Notes under the pieces: model-generated
Database searches by the model: none
Told to the model about the DNA's origin: nothing
Seen by the model: only the letters and a program-made list of their open reading frames with translations
Origin: DATLZU01 sp051293835
GTDB lineage: Bacteria > Nitrospirota > Nitrospiria > Nitrospirales > Nitrospiraceae
Assembly: GCA_051293835.1 (NCBI GenBank)
Contig: JBPKMA010000004.1
Span: 124,001 to 188,000 of the forward strand
Reading direction: 5' to 3'
DNA: 64,000 nt
Part shown: positions 44,256 to 53,294 of the stretch, one piece after another
Position numbering within the stretch: the first letter of the stretch is position 1
Layout of the letters: each line of letters begins with the position of its first letter
Position numbers and translations under genes: made by a program

Positions 44256-44562
44256 AGGTTTTACTTACATTCCCTCACACAAATGCAGGTCCGCCGCTTA
44301 CAATCGAGAAAAGCCGGCAAAGCGGGCTCGCCTCCGACGACCGCTCGACGCACGGACATCTGAACACACCACGGGCCTCTCTCGTCGGCGTGCCCGTGGG
44401 GAGCGAGGTGTATCTGCTGTCTTGGAGGACCGATACGCCCCGCTTTTTTTAAGGGCAGAAGTCTAACGACATTTCACAAGGGATTCAATGCGGGAATCGA
44501 GGCAGCGGTCGGCGGCGGGGAAAGACAAGAGAGGTTGAGCGGGTTGATGGAAAGGTCGAAGC
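44256..44562. other. Intergenic stretch with a short hairpin
   Basis: CCACGGGC (44369-44376) pairs with GCCCGTGG (44392-44399). A T7 run occurs near 44445 but without an adjoining stem. No gene is seen. Confidence 0.5.
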
Positions 44563-44943
44563 ATGGCGGGCTATGCCACGATTCTGCTGGTCGATGATGA
44601 ACGAATGGTACGGGATCTTGTCGGCGCTATTCTTCAGAGGCACGGTTACGCCGTGCTGGAAGCGCCGTGTGGAGCCGAGGCCCTGCAAATCTCCCGCGAC
44701 CATGCGGGACCGATCCACCTCCTGCTCACCGACGTGCTCATGCCGGAGATGACCGGACCAGCGCTGGCTGAGCAGATCAGGTCTTTCCGTCCGGATATCC
44801 GCATCCTCTACATGTCTGGCTATACGGGCAACGCCTTGCCTGTTTGCTCCGATAGCCAATCCGCCATTGCCTACATCCAGAAACCTTTCACGCTCGCCGA
44901 TCTCACGGACAAAGTGCGCGAGGTGTTGGAGAAGAAGACCTGA
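44563..44943 (+). CDS. Stand-alone response regulator receiver domain
   Basis: 126 residues, a single CheY-like domain: ILLVDDERMVRDLVGAIL (acidic pair), LLLTDVLMPEMTGPALAEQI with the phospho-acceptor Asp near 57, ILYMSGYTGN (Thr/Ser) and the Lys in YIQKPFTLADL near 107. No output domain follows. The nearest histidine kinase is outside this window. GAAAGG lies just upstream. Its 3' end overlaps the pseudogene frame on the other strand. Confidence 0.92.
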   Translation: MAGYATILLVDDERMVRDLVGAILQRHGYAVLEAPCGAEALQISRDHAGPIHLLLTDVLMPEMTGPALAEQIRSFRPDIRILYMSGYTGNALPVCSDSQSAIAYIQKPFTLADLTDKVREVLEKKT

Positions 44944-44944
44944 C

Positions 44945-46160
44945 ATCACGTGGCACTGCACCTGTCTTGGCGCAGTGCCTGAGCTGTCCTCTTGCCTTCA
45001 CGCCCCCCAATTCCTTCAGCCGCGTGTGGTATTGGTCCGGGCTTACGCCGGAATCGACGAGGGCCTGGAGGACCTTGATCAATTCGGCCTTCACCCCGGC
45101 TTCATACGATCTGTGGCCGAGTTCTCCGAACACACGCAGTGCCTCTTCGAACGCTGCGCGGGCCGACTCTAAATTGGTCGGCTTCTGAATCCCGCGTTCC
45201 GCCAGCATCCGATGCGCCGTCCCGAGATTGTTCTCGCGCACGGCCGTAGCTCAGCCAAGCATGCTGTTGCTTCCGTAGACGAATCGCGTCTCGAATCACT
45301 TCGATCGACCGCCTGAGGTTTTCTTTCGGATCAATGTCGCGTTGCGCCATAACGTGGGAGGTGATACCGAGGTTGTTGAGCGCGCTGGCGTGGTTCCGCT
45401 CGTTCTCCGATCGCCGCCAGAGTTCAGCCGCGATCGGCAACGCGTGTTCCGGCTTCTTGAGATGCTCCACCGGGTCCGCTCGTCCTTGGCCAGCATGCGA
45501 TATGTCAATCCCAGGCCGTTCATCGCCGTCGCTAGCCCCACACGGTTCCCCTGCCGCTGATGAATCGCCGCCGCTTCCTGCAAGGCGCTTCCCGAGTATT
45601 CGAGTTCGCACGGGACTCGACGCCCCACTCCGACCGCATCCGGTAGGTATTCCCCAAGTTGGTCAACACGCCGGCATATATGGGGGAATCCTGTTTGTCG
45701 TTCAACAGGACAAGCGCCTCCTGAAACAGCGTCATCGCTCGGTGCAGATTGTTGGCGTGGTCGATGCCGCGCTCCGCATCCCTTTGAAGCATGATACCCA
45801 GATTGTTCTTCGTCGCAGCCAGGCCCCCCGTGCTCTCCTCCGCTCCGCCATCAGTAGTCGGCCGGGCTGATGGACTGCGGTCATGGCTGACCGCCTCGTC
45901 TGTCGCGACCAACACGGTCCAGAGGACGAACCCGACGATGGCCCGTGACGGTGCCATGGCATCCATCGGCGGAGTCCGAACGCGCGGCCAGCTTTTGGCT
46001 TGGCGGGTGCATGAGGCCGCTCGCAACCTTCGTGAGAAGCGCGAGGCGGCGCGCCAGCGCGGTGTCCAGCGGCGTGATGCCTTGGAACTCCGCCTCCCGA
46101 ACGATTATACGAGCCTTGCTCGCGACCTCCTACAGCCATATTTCTCCCCGTCGAGTTCTG
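44945..46160 (-). pseudogene. TPR-repeat protein with at least three frameshifts
   Basis: Consecutive TPR pieces lie in different minus frames: ATKNNLGIMLQRDAERGIDH with YAGVLTNLGNTYRMRSEWGV (to about 45620), then LEYSGSALQEAAAIHQRQGN with AMNGLGLTYRMLAKDE (to about 45490), then HLKKPEHALPIAAELWRRSE with ASALNNLGITSHVMAQRDID (to about 45240), then RENNLGTAHRMLAERGIQKP with AGVKAELIKVLQALVDSGVS. Read together they are one tetratricopeptide protein of some 350 residues. Three indels within 1.2 kb and no single long frame rule out translation of the whole. Confidence 0.75.
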
Positions 46161-46210
46161 TGCTAGAAAGGCGCAGTTCCTAAGCCACGGCGGGACTCGT
46201 GAGAGGGTGG

Positions 46211-46942
46211 ATGAAACGAAGACTCCCGGCTGCGATGGGCGGGGCCGTCTTGCACACGGCCCTCTTCGGCCTGGCCGTCGTGATCCTGACGAGCTGCGCA
46301 GGCAGCAAGGGTCTGGATCGGGCCTCGCTGCAGGAGGCGCTTCGCGCGGATACCGAACAACTCCTTGCCCAAGCGAACCCGGCACCGCCTCAGACTTCCC
46401 GCCTTTCGGTGCCCTTTACGTTGGCGGTGTACTTGAAGCCAAGGACTTACCTCGAGCGGCGCTTCGAATGGACCGCTGCCGATAGGGAAACACTGACGGC
46501 CTGGGGCGAGAGGCTTAAGTCCGATGGCATCCTATCGAACCTCCTGCTGCTGGCGGATTCGTCGGTCCATGGCAGGGGACTGAACGACATCCGACTCGCC
46601 GCGGCCCGCTACGGCGCGGACGCGGTGTTGATCGTAGACGGCGCGGCGGCTGTCGACCGATACAACAATGCGAAGGCCGCCTTCGTGTATTGGACGATCC
46701 TCGGCGCGTACCTGGCATCCGGAACCCAGAGCGATGCCCTGGTGCTGCTCGAAGGGACCTTCTGGGAGATCCGCACCCAATCGCTCCGCTTCTCGGTGGA
46801 AGCCGAAGCGCTGGCCAGCACCGTCGGCCCCGCGGCGTTCGTGCGGGATCACGACACCGTCGAGCAGGCGAAGCGCCAGGCCCTCGCCGCATTGGGCAAG
46901 CGATTGGAGGATCATCTGAAATCTCATCTCGTGAAGCAGTAG
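46211..46942 (+). CDS. Lipoprotein of unknown function
   Basis: About 243 residues from the ATG after GAGAGGGTGG. Lipobox VVILTSC near residue 24-30. The mature protein (SVPFTLAVYLKPRTYLERRF, IRLAAARYGADAVLIVDGAA, EGTFWEIRTQSLRFSVEAEA) has a fold like the CsgG/FlgO-type alternating beta-alpha but without its motifs. A hydrophobic segment (AAFVYWTILGAYLASG) near 165 could be a membrane-touching helix. The gene runs tail-to-tail with the porin. Confidence 0.75.
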   Translation: MKRRLPAAMGGAVLHTALFGLAVVILTSCAGSKGLDRASLQEALRADTEQLLAQANPAPPQTSRLSVPFTLAVYLKPRTYLERRFEWTAADRETLTAWGERLKSDGILSNLLLLADSSVHGRGLNDIRLAAARYGADAVLIVDGAAAVDRYNNAKAAFVYWTILGAYLASGTQSDALVLLEGTFWEIRTQSLRFSVEAEALASTVGPAAFVRDHDTVEQAKRQALAALGKRLEDHLKSHLVKQ

Positions 46943-46953
46943 CGGCACCTGCC

Positions 46954-48168
46954 TCACGGCGAATCGAAGGTCCAGATGGCCGAGAAGATCAGCAGGTGCT
47001 GGGCCGCCGTGAGACCAATGATACCGGGACGGATCTCGTTGCCCTTGAAGAACCCGCCACCGATGCCGGTCGATTCATCGAATCGGTGCTCCAGCCGGAG
47101 AATCGTGTTCGTCCACGTGGAGGACACTCTGTGTTCCAGCGTGGTCGTGACGGCTTTCACGAACTGCTTGAACCCCGTCAACCGGCCGTTACGGTCCCAA
47201 TAGAATTCAGGCCGGACGGTCACGCTCCAGGGGTCGTTGATGCGCCAATGGATTGGTAATTGCCCGGCCGTCCAAAAGATGCGCGGCGTACCCGGCCTGG
47301 CAAGCCGTTCGGTGCCGATCTGGTACTCGAAAGCGATCGTGACTGCTTCCCCCTTCCATTCCGCGATGCTGTCGGAAAGGAACCGCCAGAACTCGATCGC
47401 AGTATCGGCCTGGTCTGGGCCGTAATAGATCGTCTCCTTGATTGTTAGACGTGGCGTGGCCTCATAGGCCAGTTGCCCGCCGTAGCTCGGTTGGTCGTTC
47501 GGGTGAGAGAGGTGGAAGTAGCCGTTGATCACAAACAGCGTGCCGGTGAGACGTTCGTTGAAGGGATAGCTGGCATTGACGCCGAACATCAGATATGGCG
47601 TATAGTCTCCACCCCACGGTCGCGTATAGCTGAAGTTATCCTTGGCATAGAGCGAGTCATAGCCGATCAGGCTGTTGAAGAGCCCTCCCTGGATCGTCAG
47701 CCCGTCTCCCACCGGAGCCAGGTATGAGACATTGGCCCGCCCGAAGTGCCGGAGTTGGTCCGATGAACCGACCTTCGGCTGGTTCGCATGAAACCCGAAC
47801 TCTTTCGCGTCTTGTCCGCCGTGCCCCATCAGTTCCATACCCCAGCGCGACTGCGTGGTGGCCTCCTTGCGGACGTAGGCTGCTCCCATATTCAGGTCCA
47901 GTTCGTTGACGCGGGGCGTCGTGCTTCTATTGCGGAACAGATGGTTGGCAGGAAAATTGAAGTCGAGCGAATAGCCAAGATCAACAAACCCGCCGTAGTG
48001 CCAGGCGGATGTCGCGACCTCACGCTTCGCGTTCGGCTCTTTCCGGATGCCGAGATCGACGATGTCTTTCCGGTGTTCCGCAGGCGGAGGTTCGGCGGCG
48101 GCGTGTTCCCCCGACATCCAGCAGAAGAACAGCATCGCCGCGCTTGCTCCCACCCACCGCTTCGTCAT
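46954..48168 (-). CDS. Outer-membrane porin-like beta-barrel
   Basis: 404 residues from the second ATG (MTKRWVGASAAMLFFCWMSG), which gives a signal peptide. The mature part is strand-rich with alternating aromatic residues (YGGFVDLGYSLDFNFPANH, ANVSYLAPVGDGLTIQGGLF, ILRLEHRFDESTGIGGGFFK) and ends LLIFSAIWTFDSP; the preference for the aromatic-rich end fits a barrel closing strand. It resembles the putative outer-membrane beta-barrel BBP2 family. Substrate unknown. GGGAAAAG lies upstream. Confidence 0.75.
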   Translation of the reverse strand: MTKRWVGASAAMLFFCWMSGEHAAAEPPPAEHRKDIVDLGIRKEPNAKREVATSAWHYGGFVDLGYSLDFNFPANHLFRNRSTTPRVNELDLNMGAAYVRKEATTQSRWGMELMGHGGQDAKEFGFHANQPKVGSSDQLRHFGRANVSYLAPVGDGLTIQGGLFNSLIGYDSLYAKDNFSYTRPWGGDYTPYLMFGVNASYPFNERLTGTLFVINGYFHLSHPNDQPSYGGQLAYEATPRLTIKETIYYGPDQADTAIEFWRFLSDSIAEWKGEAVTIAFEYQIGTERLARPGTPRIFWTAGQLPIHWRINDPWSVTVRPEFYWDRNGRLTGFKQFVKAVTTTLEHRVSSTWTNTILRLEHRFDESTGIGGGFFKGNEIRPGIIGLTAAQHLLIFSAIWTFDSP

Positions 48169-48285
48169 TGGTTCTTTTCCCGTTTCAAGCCTTACCCGAT
48201 GTCGCATCAAAAGGAGATGAAAATGGAACGGGAGACTATCAAGACGGCGTAAAATCGGGAAGAGCCGAAAGAGGCGGAGAGGGAC

Positions 48286-48861
48286 TCACTTGTACAACCT
48301 TGCGCTGTCGGAGTCGGACCGGTACCACCGCCACACCAACCATGCCCCGGTCACCAACATGCCAATCCAACCGAGGATCGCAACTCGGTGGGCGATCACC
48401 GTGTCCGAGGCCAGCATGCTCCATCGGCTGAAGATCCGTTCCCAGTCATGTTCTCCGCCGCCGACCAACGGGAGTATTTGTGAACGGGCGTCGGCCATGT
48501 ACCGCGCGATGTTGAGAACGTTTTCGAAGAACCAGACGCCCGCGACGGCACACCCGAGCGTGTCGCGCCGGCCCCAAAACACCAGCCAGACCAGGAACGG
48601 CATCGCGAGCTGGCCGAGCGTCCCGCCGTAGAGCCCCACCGTCTCTCCGAACAGACCGAAGAGCGGATGGCCCGCCTCGTGAAAGACGAGATTAACGTAA
48701 TCGAGGAAGATGAAGCCGTCGTCGTCCGAGGCCAGCAGGGCAAAGAATCCCACCAGCCCCGATAGCATAGCCGCACCCTGTCCGTTCGAGACCGGCTTCC
48801 ACGGAACCCCGTGAACTCGCCGAGCGTGGGCAAACACGGTTCTGAAGGGATTCGTCGGCAT
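48286..48861 (-). CDS. Membrane protein with HEAGH motif
   Basis: About 191 residues starting at MPTNPFRTVF; no strong ribosome site is seen. Four to five hydrophobic stretches: LSGLVGFFALLASDDDGFI, GQLAMPFLVWLVFWG, LGCAVAGVWFFENVLNIARY and GWIGMLVTGAWLVWRWYR. NLVFHEAGHPLFGLF near residue 58 holds an HExxH zinc motif, as in membrane metalloproteases, although no second conserved Asp motif is evident. It follows the DUF1566 gene by 22 bases and ends a long same-strand run. Proteolytic activity is inferred only from the motif. Confidence 0.7.
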   Translation of the reverse strand: MPTNPFRTVFAHARRVHGVPWKPVSNGQGAAMLSGLVGFFALLASDDDGFIFLDYVNLVFHEAGHPLFGLFGETVGLYGGTLGQLAMPFLVWLVFWGRRDTLGCAVAGVWFFENVLNIARYMADARSQILPLVGGGEHDWERIFSRWSMLASDTVIAHRVAILGWIGMLVTGAWLVWRWYRSDSDSARLYK

Positions 48862-48883
48862 GAGGTGGGGGAGCGGGAGCCGA

Positions 48884-49351
48884 TCACTTCTTCGGCTCAC
48901 CAAGTACACACCACACGCGGCGCGTCCCGGATTTCTGGTCAGTGACGGCCTCGCCGGAGAAGAAGCTGACTTGCCAGGCGACAATCTCATCGGTGGGCGA
49001 CGGCGTCGCCGTCCAGTAGATCGCCGACTTGATGTTGACAAAGGGATGACCAGGTGGGAGCGCCGGATCTTTTTGCGACGGATCCACTAGGCTTTTCAAT
49101 TCCTCGATCGTCGGAGCCCGCCAACCGGTTTGTCCTCCGACGGTCTTCCTCTCGCAACGCGCAATCGAAGCGCTCCAGACATCGAACTCACGGTCCGGCT
49201 CCCGTTCCCAGATGAGTCCGGTCTGGTTGTCCTGAACAGCTTCCCCGTTGAAGACTATCGTGAACCGGTCGGCCGCAGGAAGCGGTGATGCAACAGTCCA
49301 CAGTCCGAAACCGATGAGCATGGCCCAGCCTCGGTATGGCGTCCTGGTCAT
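48884..49351 (-). CDS. DUF1566 (Lcl C-terminal) domain protein
   Basis: 155 residues from MTRTPYRGWAMLIGFGLWTV, a signal peptide. The DUF1566 core reads VQDNQTGLIWEREPDREFDV, GQTGWRAPTIEELKSLVDPS and SAIYWTATPSPTDEIVAWQV ending RRVWCVLGE, the family pattern with paired Trp and the final Cys. These domains are common in secreted or surface proteins with unknown ligands. The gene is between the site-2 protease and the HEAGH protein. Confidence 0.85.
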   Translation of the reverse strand: MTRTPYRGWAMLIGFGLWTVASPLPAADRFTIVFNGEAVQDNQTGLIWEREPDREFDVWSASIARCERKTVGGQTGWRAPTIEELKSLVDPSQKDPALPPGHPFVNIKSAIYWTATPSPTDEIVAWQVSFFSGEAVTDQKSGTRRVWCVLGEPKK

Positions 49352-49396
49352 CACGAGTCGATCACACTGTCTGTGCACTGAGCCCAGACCGTTTGC

Positions 49397-50395
49397 CTAA
49401 TGCACGGAGAACGGCACCGGCGCAAAAGTCACGATGAAAATCCCCAAGGCCGCCCAGCCCACCCAAATACGGGCGCGACCAAGAGCAGCTTCGGGATCCT
49501 GTACCGGCGGATGCGCCAACCCCCACAGGCCCGCCATGCCGGCCCACAGAAACCATCCCGGCCAGCCGACGACCCCCAGCACGAGGAGCACCGGCACGAT
49601 CGCCACGGCCATCGTCCGTTGCCGCGGGCCCCACAGCGCATAAGCGACGTGGCCCCCGTCAAGCTGCCCGATCGGGATCAAATTTAGCGAGGTCACGAAC
49701 AGTCCGAACCAGGCGGCAAATCCGATCGGATGCAGCACGACATCCGCCGTGGGCGGCAGCGGGCCAATCACGAGCCACGAGATGAATTGCAGCAAAAGCG
49801 GCTCGCCCAGGTGCAGGCCGTAGGCCGTCTCGCCCGACACGACCTTGGAAAGTCGAAGCCCGACGATCAATGCGATGACCGCCACCACGAACCCCGCGAT
49901 CGGTCCTGCCACCCCAATGTCAAACAGCGCCTTCCGGCTTAGGATGGGACCACGCATGCGAATGATCGCTCCGAACGTTCCGATAAAGTGCGGCGGCCCC
50001 GGAATGAACAGCGGCAACGACGCGGGGACGCGGTGAATCCGCGACAGTACGTAATGGCCCAGTTCATGGGTGACCAGAATGCCGAGCAACGTGACCGCGA
50101 AGGGGATCCCTCGCCACAACACGCTGGGATCCTGCACGAGAAACTGCCAGGCTCCCAGAAATGGCGTCGTGTTCGTTTGGTACGCGCCAGCCCAGAGTGT
50201 GGTGAACACAGTGGTGAGAAAGAGGATGGCGGGGAGCAAGACCCGGGACAATCCGCGCTTTGCCGGGTCGTCGCCGACCGGAATCAGCCGCTCTTCGATG
50301 ACATCACCGTCATTGGCCGGCTCGACCCCGGGACGGGGCCGGGGTTCGTGGATCGAGCGTCCGGACCACTCGCCGCCTCGTTCATCATGAGCCAT
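49397..50395 (-). CDS. Site-2 protease family (M50) intramembrane peptidase
   Basis: 332 residues from the ATG after GGGGG. At least six transmembrane helices. Zinc motif VTHELGHYVLSRIH near 110 (HExxH) and the second metal motif LIPIGQLDGGHVAYALWG near 240 (LDG). An N-terminal cytosolic region of about 50 residues precedes the first helix. Such proteases cut membrane-anchored regulators or lipoprotein signals; no anti-sigma partner of the classical kind is adjacent. It starts 13 bases after the HTH-MBL gene, so they are coupled. Confidence 0.9.
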   Translation of the reverse strand: MAHDERGGEWSGRSIHEPRPRPGVEPANDGDVIEERLIPVGDDPAKRGLSRVLLPAILFLTTVFTTLWAGAYQTNTTPFLGAWQFLVQDPSVLWRGIPFAVTLLGILVTHELGHYVLSRIHRVPASLPLFIPGPPHFIGTFGAIIRMRGPILSRKALFDIGVAGPIAGFVVAVIALIVGLRLSKVVSGETAYGLHLGEPLLLQFISWLVIGPLPPTADVVLHPIGFAAWFGLFVTSLNLIPIGQLDGGHVAYALWGPRQRTMAVAIVPVLLVLGVVGWPGWFLWAGMAGLWGLAHPPVQDPEAALGRARIWVGWAALGIFIVTFAPVPFSVH

Positions 50396-50407
50396 CCTCA
50401 ACCCCCT

Positions 50408-51247
50408 TCAGCTCGTCCCTGCAAAGGGATTGTACACCAGTTCTTCCTGCACCGTCGTGGAGGGCCCATGACCGGGAAACAACACGGTATCCGGTGGGAG
50501 CGTAAGGACCCGCCTGCGCACCGATTCAAGATGAATCGGATACAGTTTCGCCGGATTGGCCCAGCCAATGGAACCGGCGAACAGCGTGTCGCCCACGAAA
50601 CAGATCGGTTGTCCGCCTTGCTCGACATGGTAACAAATACCGCCCGGCGTATGTCCGGGCGTGGTGAGGCACCGGACGGTCAGGCGCCCAACTTGGATCG
50701 TACGCCCGTTTTCCGGAACGGAACGCTGCTCGCTCGGAGGCTTCCAGTTGAGCAGCGCGACATCATCAGGCCCCACATACACCGGCACAGGCCAGGCCGA
50801 GAGAATCCGGTCGATCCCTTCCGCATGATCGGCATGGCCGTGCGTGAGACAGACCGCGACCAGTCGCAGCCGCCGGCGGCTTAAGAGGTCGAGGGCGGCG
50901 CTGGCGTTGTAGCCCGTATCGATCAGCAGCGCCTCGCCCGAATCGTGCAGCACATAGCCCTTCACGGCATAACCGCCGATCTCGCCGTGGATGGTTTCGA
51001 CGCAGGTGCTGGAGGCCGGCGCCGGCCTCCAGCCTTTCAGGGCGATGGCCTCCAAGGGTTCTGGCCGAAGCCCCAACGCCTTGGCGAGTGCCTGCACCTC
51101 CTCGCGATCCCTCGGTGCATCACCGCGCTCCAGCGCAGCGATATCGTGTCCGGGCAGGCCGGTCATGCGGGCTAGGTCCCCCACAGTCAATCCCTGCCCG
51201 ATCCGCGCTTTCTTGATGATGTCGCAGAAATCGTCTTCGAGCGGCAT
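50408..51247 (-). CDS. HTH domain fused to a metallo-beta-lactamase-fold hydrolase
   Basis: 279 residues. Residues 8-65 are an XRE-type helix-turn-helix (ARIGQGLTVGDLARMTGLPG, DIAALERGDAPRDREEVQAL, AKALGLRP). Residues 85-270 are an MBL fold: LLIDTGYNASAALDLL, LTHGHADHAEGIDRIL near 140 (HxHxDH), TTPGHTPGGICYHV, CFVGDTLFAGSIG and LFPGHGPSTTVQEEL. This architecture, a DNA-binding domain on a glyoxalase-II-like hydrolase, is uncommon. It may be a regulator that reads a metabolite. It ends 12 bases before the M50 gene. Confidence 0.88.
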   Translation of the reverse strand: MPLEDDFCDIIKKARIGQGLTVGDLARMTGLPGHDIAALERGDAPRDREEVQALAKALGLRPEPLEAIALKGWRPAPASSTCVETIHGEIGGYAVKGYVLHDSGEALLIDTGYNASAALDLLSRRRLRLVAVCLTHGHADHAEGIDRILSAWPVPVYVGPDDVALLNWKPPSEQRSVPENGRTIQVGRLTVRCLTTPGHTPGGICYHVEQGGQPICFVGDTLFAGSIGWANPAKLYPIHLESVRRRVLTLPPDTVLFPGHGPSTTVQEELVYNPFAGTS

Positions 51248-51261
51248 GGAGTGCGATAACG

Positions 51262-52788
51262 TCAGTGCACCCCGGCGAGTTCCCGCAACCGCACATCTCG
51301 GGCTACAATCTCGGGACTTCCCAAAAGTTGCGGAGTCTGCTCAGTGTTAAACTCCAACCGGGCCACCGATTCCACTTTGGGTTTGCTGTAATGAAAGACT
51401 TCCGTGAGCCCTATGACTCCATCGTGATTCAGATCTGCCTCACCTCTCAGGCCCTTCAGAATAAAATATGTCATGAGTCCGTGTTTCCTGCTGAAATAGG
51501 TACTCGAAAACTGATCTCCCGCGCTGGCGGCCAACACCACGATGTGGTTTCCGGCCAAAATCGGATTTTCGACGGAGAGAACCACCGGTCGCATCCCGGG
51601 GGCAAGGATTGACCGATCACCCGCTCCGGAAAAACAGGCGTCGAGAACGACCACGATTTCCTTCGCGGGCAATTTCCCCAATTGTTCGTAGAGACGTTTC
51701 AAGGCATAGCCGGTCTTGTCCAGGAAGACCGGATCGCCATCATAGGGAACCAGATAGGCCCCTCTGTCCTTCACATGAGGCGCTCCATGACCGGAAAAAT
51801 AGACGAATACGGAGTCGTCTTTCTTGACGCGGGTTGGCAGCCAGCCCTCGACTTCTTTTTCCAGGTCTGATTTTGTCGCGCGATCATTGATCAACAAGGC
51901 GACATTCTCTTCGGAATAGCCCATCAGCCCGGTGACGTACTCCTTCATGACGGCTGCATCATGATCGGCGAAACTGGCTTTCGGCAGCGATGTTCGGTAC
52001 CGTTCGATTCCGATGATGAGCGCGTGCTTGCTTGGGACCACATTTGCCCGACCCGCAAACGGCATGTCCACATCGCTCGTCCCTCCCAGAGAAGCAACCG
52101 TTTCTCGAGCGGGCATCTGGATGGTAGGAGTCAAGGCTTGTGCATAGGCACGGATCGCTTCAGCCTTTGCAAGGTCAACCGTCATGTCATCGAGAACCTC
52201 GGATAAGGCTTCTCCCACGGCTTCCCCCACATACCGTCTGGCATCCTCGAGCACCTCAAACTGCCTCGGATGCCTGGCCGAACGGTACACATGGCTCACG
52301 AGTTGTTGACCACTCCGATCGCTCACTCGAACCTCAAAGTCTACGAGAGCCTCAACATACTTTTTGATGAACAGGGCGCTGACTCCATAGGTCAGTCCAG
52401 CCAGACCGGTCGCCGTGGCACAATGGCCATCGACTCTCACGATCGGAAGTTTCGGCTCAATTAAAAGATCAAATCGCCCAACCCCTTCCTGTTGGTTCCG
52501 GATCACTTCGACTCGTCCAAATACATGATCCAGCGATCTCGCTGTTGCCTCTTTGAGCTCTCGTCCTAACGGAAGATCGAACTTTAAGGGAAGGCAGAGC
52601 ACAAATTTCGTGTCTATATGATTCTCGATGGATTCCGGCAGGATCACTCCGACTGACAACGGCATGGAGGGCTGATCTTGGTGGCGGGTAGGCGTCCGGA
52701 TCGGGACCTCCGCGCAGCCCCACAAGACCATGGCTAGTATCACGAAGGCAACGACTGGAGTGTTATCCACTGTGTGTCCTGATTTCAT
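51262..52788 (-). CDS. Caspase-like (C14) lipoprotein
   Basis: 508 residues. ATG overlapping the macro gene with GAGG nine bases upstream; a GTG six codons later is possible. Lipobox AMVLWGC near 24-30. Residues 40-215 are an unknown extracellular module. The caspase fold starts at about 255: KHALIIGIERYRTSLPKASF, VFVYFSGHGAPHVKDRG (catalytic His), IVVVLDACFSGAGDRS (catalytic Cys). C-terminal segment with GEADLNHDGVIGLTEVFHYS, an EF-hand-like loop. Both catalytic residues are present. Its location after a lipid anchor means the protease faces the periplasm or surface, unusual for caspases. Confidence 0.85.
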   Translation of the reverse strand: MKSGHTVDNTPVVAFVILAMVLWGCAEVPIRTPTRHQDQPSMPLSVGVILPESIENHIDTKFVLCLPLKFDLPLGRELKEATARSLDHVFGRVEVIRNQQEGVGRFDLLIEPKLPIVRVDGHCATATGLAGLTYGVSALFIKKYVEALVDFEVRVSDRSGQQLVSHVYRSARHPRQFEVLEDARRYVGEAVGEALSEVLDDMTVDLAKAEAIRAYAQALTPTIQMPARETVASLGGTSDVDMPFAGRANVVPSKHALIIGIERYRTSLPKASFADHDAAVMKEYVTGLMGYSEENVALLINDRATKSDLEKEVEGWLPTRVKKDDSVFVYFSGHGAPHVKDRGAYLVPYDGDPVFLDKTGYALKRLYEQLGKLPAKEIVVVLDACFSGAGDRSILAPGMRPVVLSVENPILAGNHIVVLAASAGDQFSSTYFSRKHGLMTYFILKGLRGEADLNHDGVIGLTEVFHYSKPKVESVARLEFNTEQTPQLLGSPEIVARDVRLRELAGVH

Positions 52789-53281
52789 TCTGCCAAGCCT
52801 CGACCATGGCGGGGTCTACATCAACGAGAATCACCGTCTTGAGCGCGCGCGGCGCAAACGAGCGCGCCGCCTCCACCATGACCCGCGCGGCATCCGCGTG
52901 CGCCACGCCGCCCACGCCGGTCCCCATGCCGGGGATCGCGATGGACTCGAAACCTTTCTCGTCTGCGAGTGCCAGCGCGGCCTTTGTCGCGAGCGCCACG
53001 TTCCGGACCGGGATGCGCTCGCCCGGCCCCGGCATCGTCGGGGCGTGAATGATCCCCTTGAACTTGGTCTTGCCGCCGGAGGTCAGGACCGCGCTCCCCA
53101 CCGGAATCGGCGCCTGCTTTCTCACCTCCGTTTCCACCTCCTGCCCCGCCGCCCGCTTGATCACGCCGGCCACCCCGCCGCCCATGAGGCCAAGGCTGTT
53201 CGCCGCGTTCACGATGACCTGCGCGTCGGTCTCGAGAATGCTGCCGTGGACGACGGTGATGTCAAGCGATGTACCAGCCAT
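52763..53281 (-). CDS. Macro-domain (ADP-ribose-binding) protein
   Basis: 172 residues. Macro motifs: DITVVHGSILETDAQVIVNA then ANSLGLMGGGVAGVIKRAAG (VNAAN and GGGVA), IHAPTMPGPGERIP and IAIPGMGTGVGGVAHADAAR (substrate loop). Such domains bind or hydrolyse O-acetyl-ADP-ribose or remove ADP-ribose from proteins. Its stop overlaps the caspase start by 26 bases. It is encoded upstream of the caspase-HTH-MBL-protease run. It could detoxify ADP-ribosylation, which would link it to the toxin relics upstream, but this is speculation. Confidence 0.9.
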   Translation of the reverse strand: MAGTSLDITVVHGSILETDAQVIVNAANSLGLMGGGVAGVIKRAAGQEVETEVRKQAPIPVGSAVLTSGGKTKFKGIIHAPTMPGPGERIPVRNVALATKAALALADEKGFESIAIPGMGTGVGGVAHADAARVMVEAARSFAPRALKTVILVDVDPAMVEAWQNEIRTHSG

Positions 53282-53294
53282 AGGGTGCCTGCGA

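Noticed and set aside
44440..44455. T-run looking like a terminator
   Set aside because: No paired stem is directly upstream.
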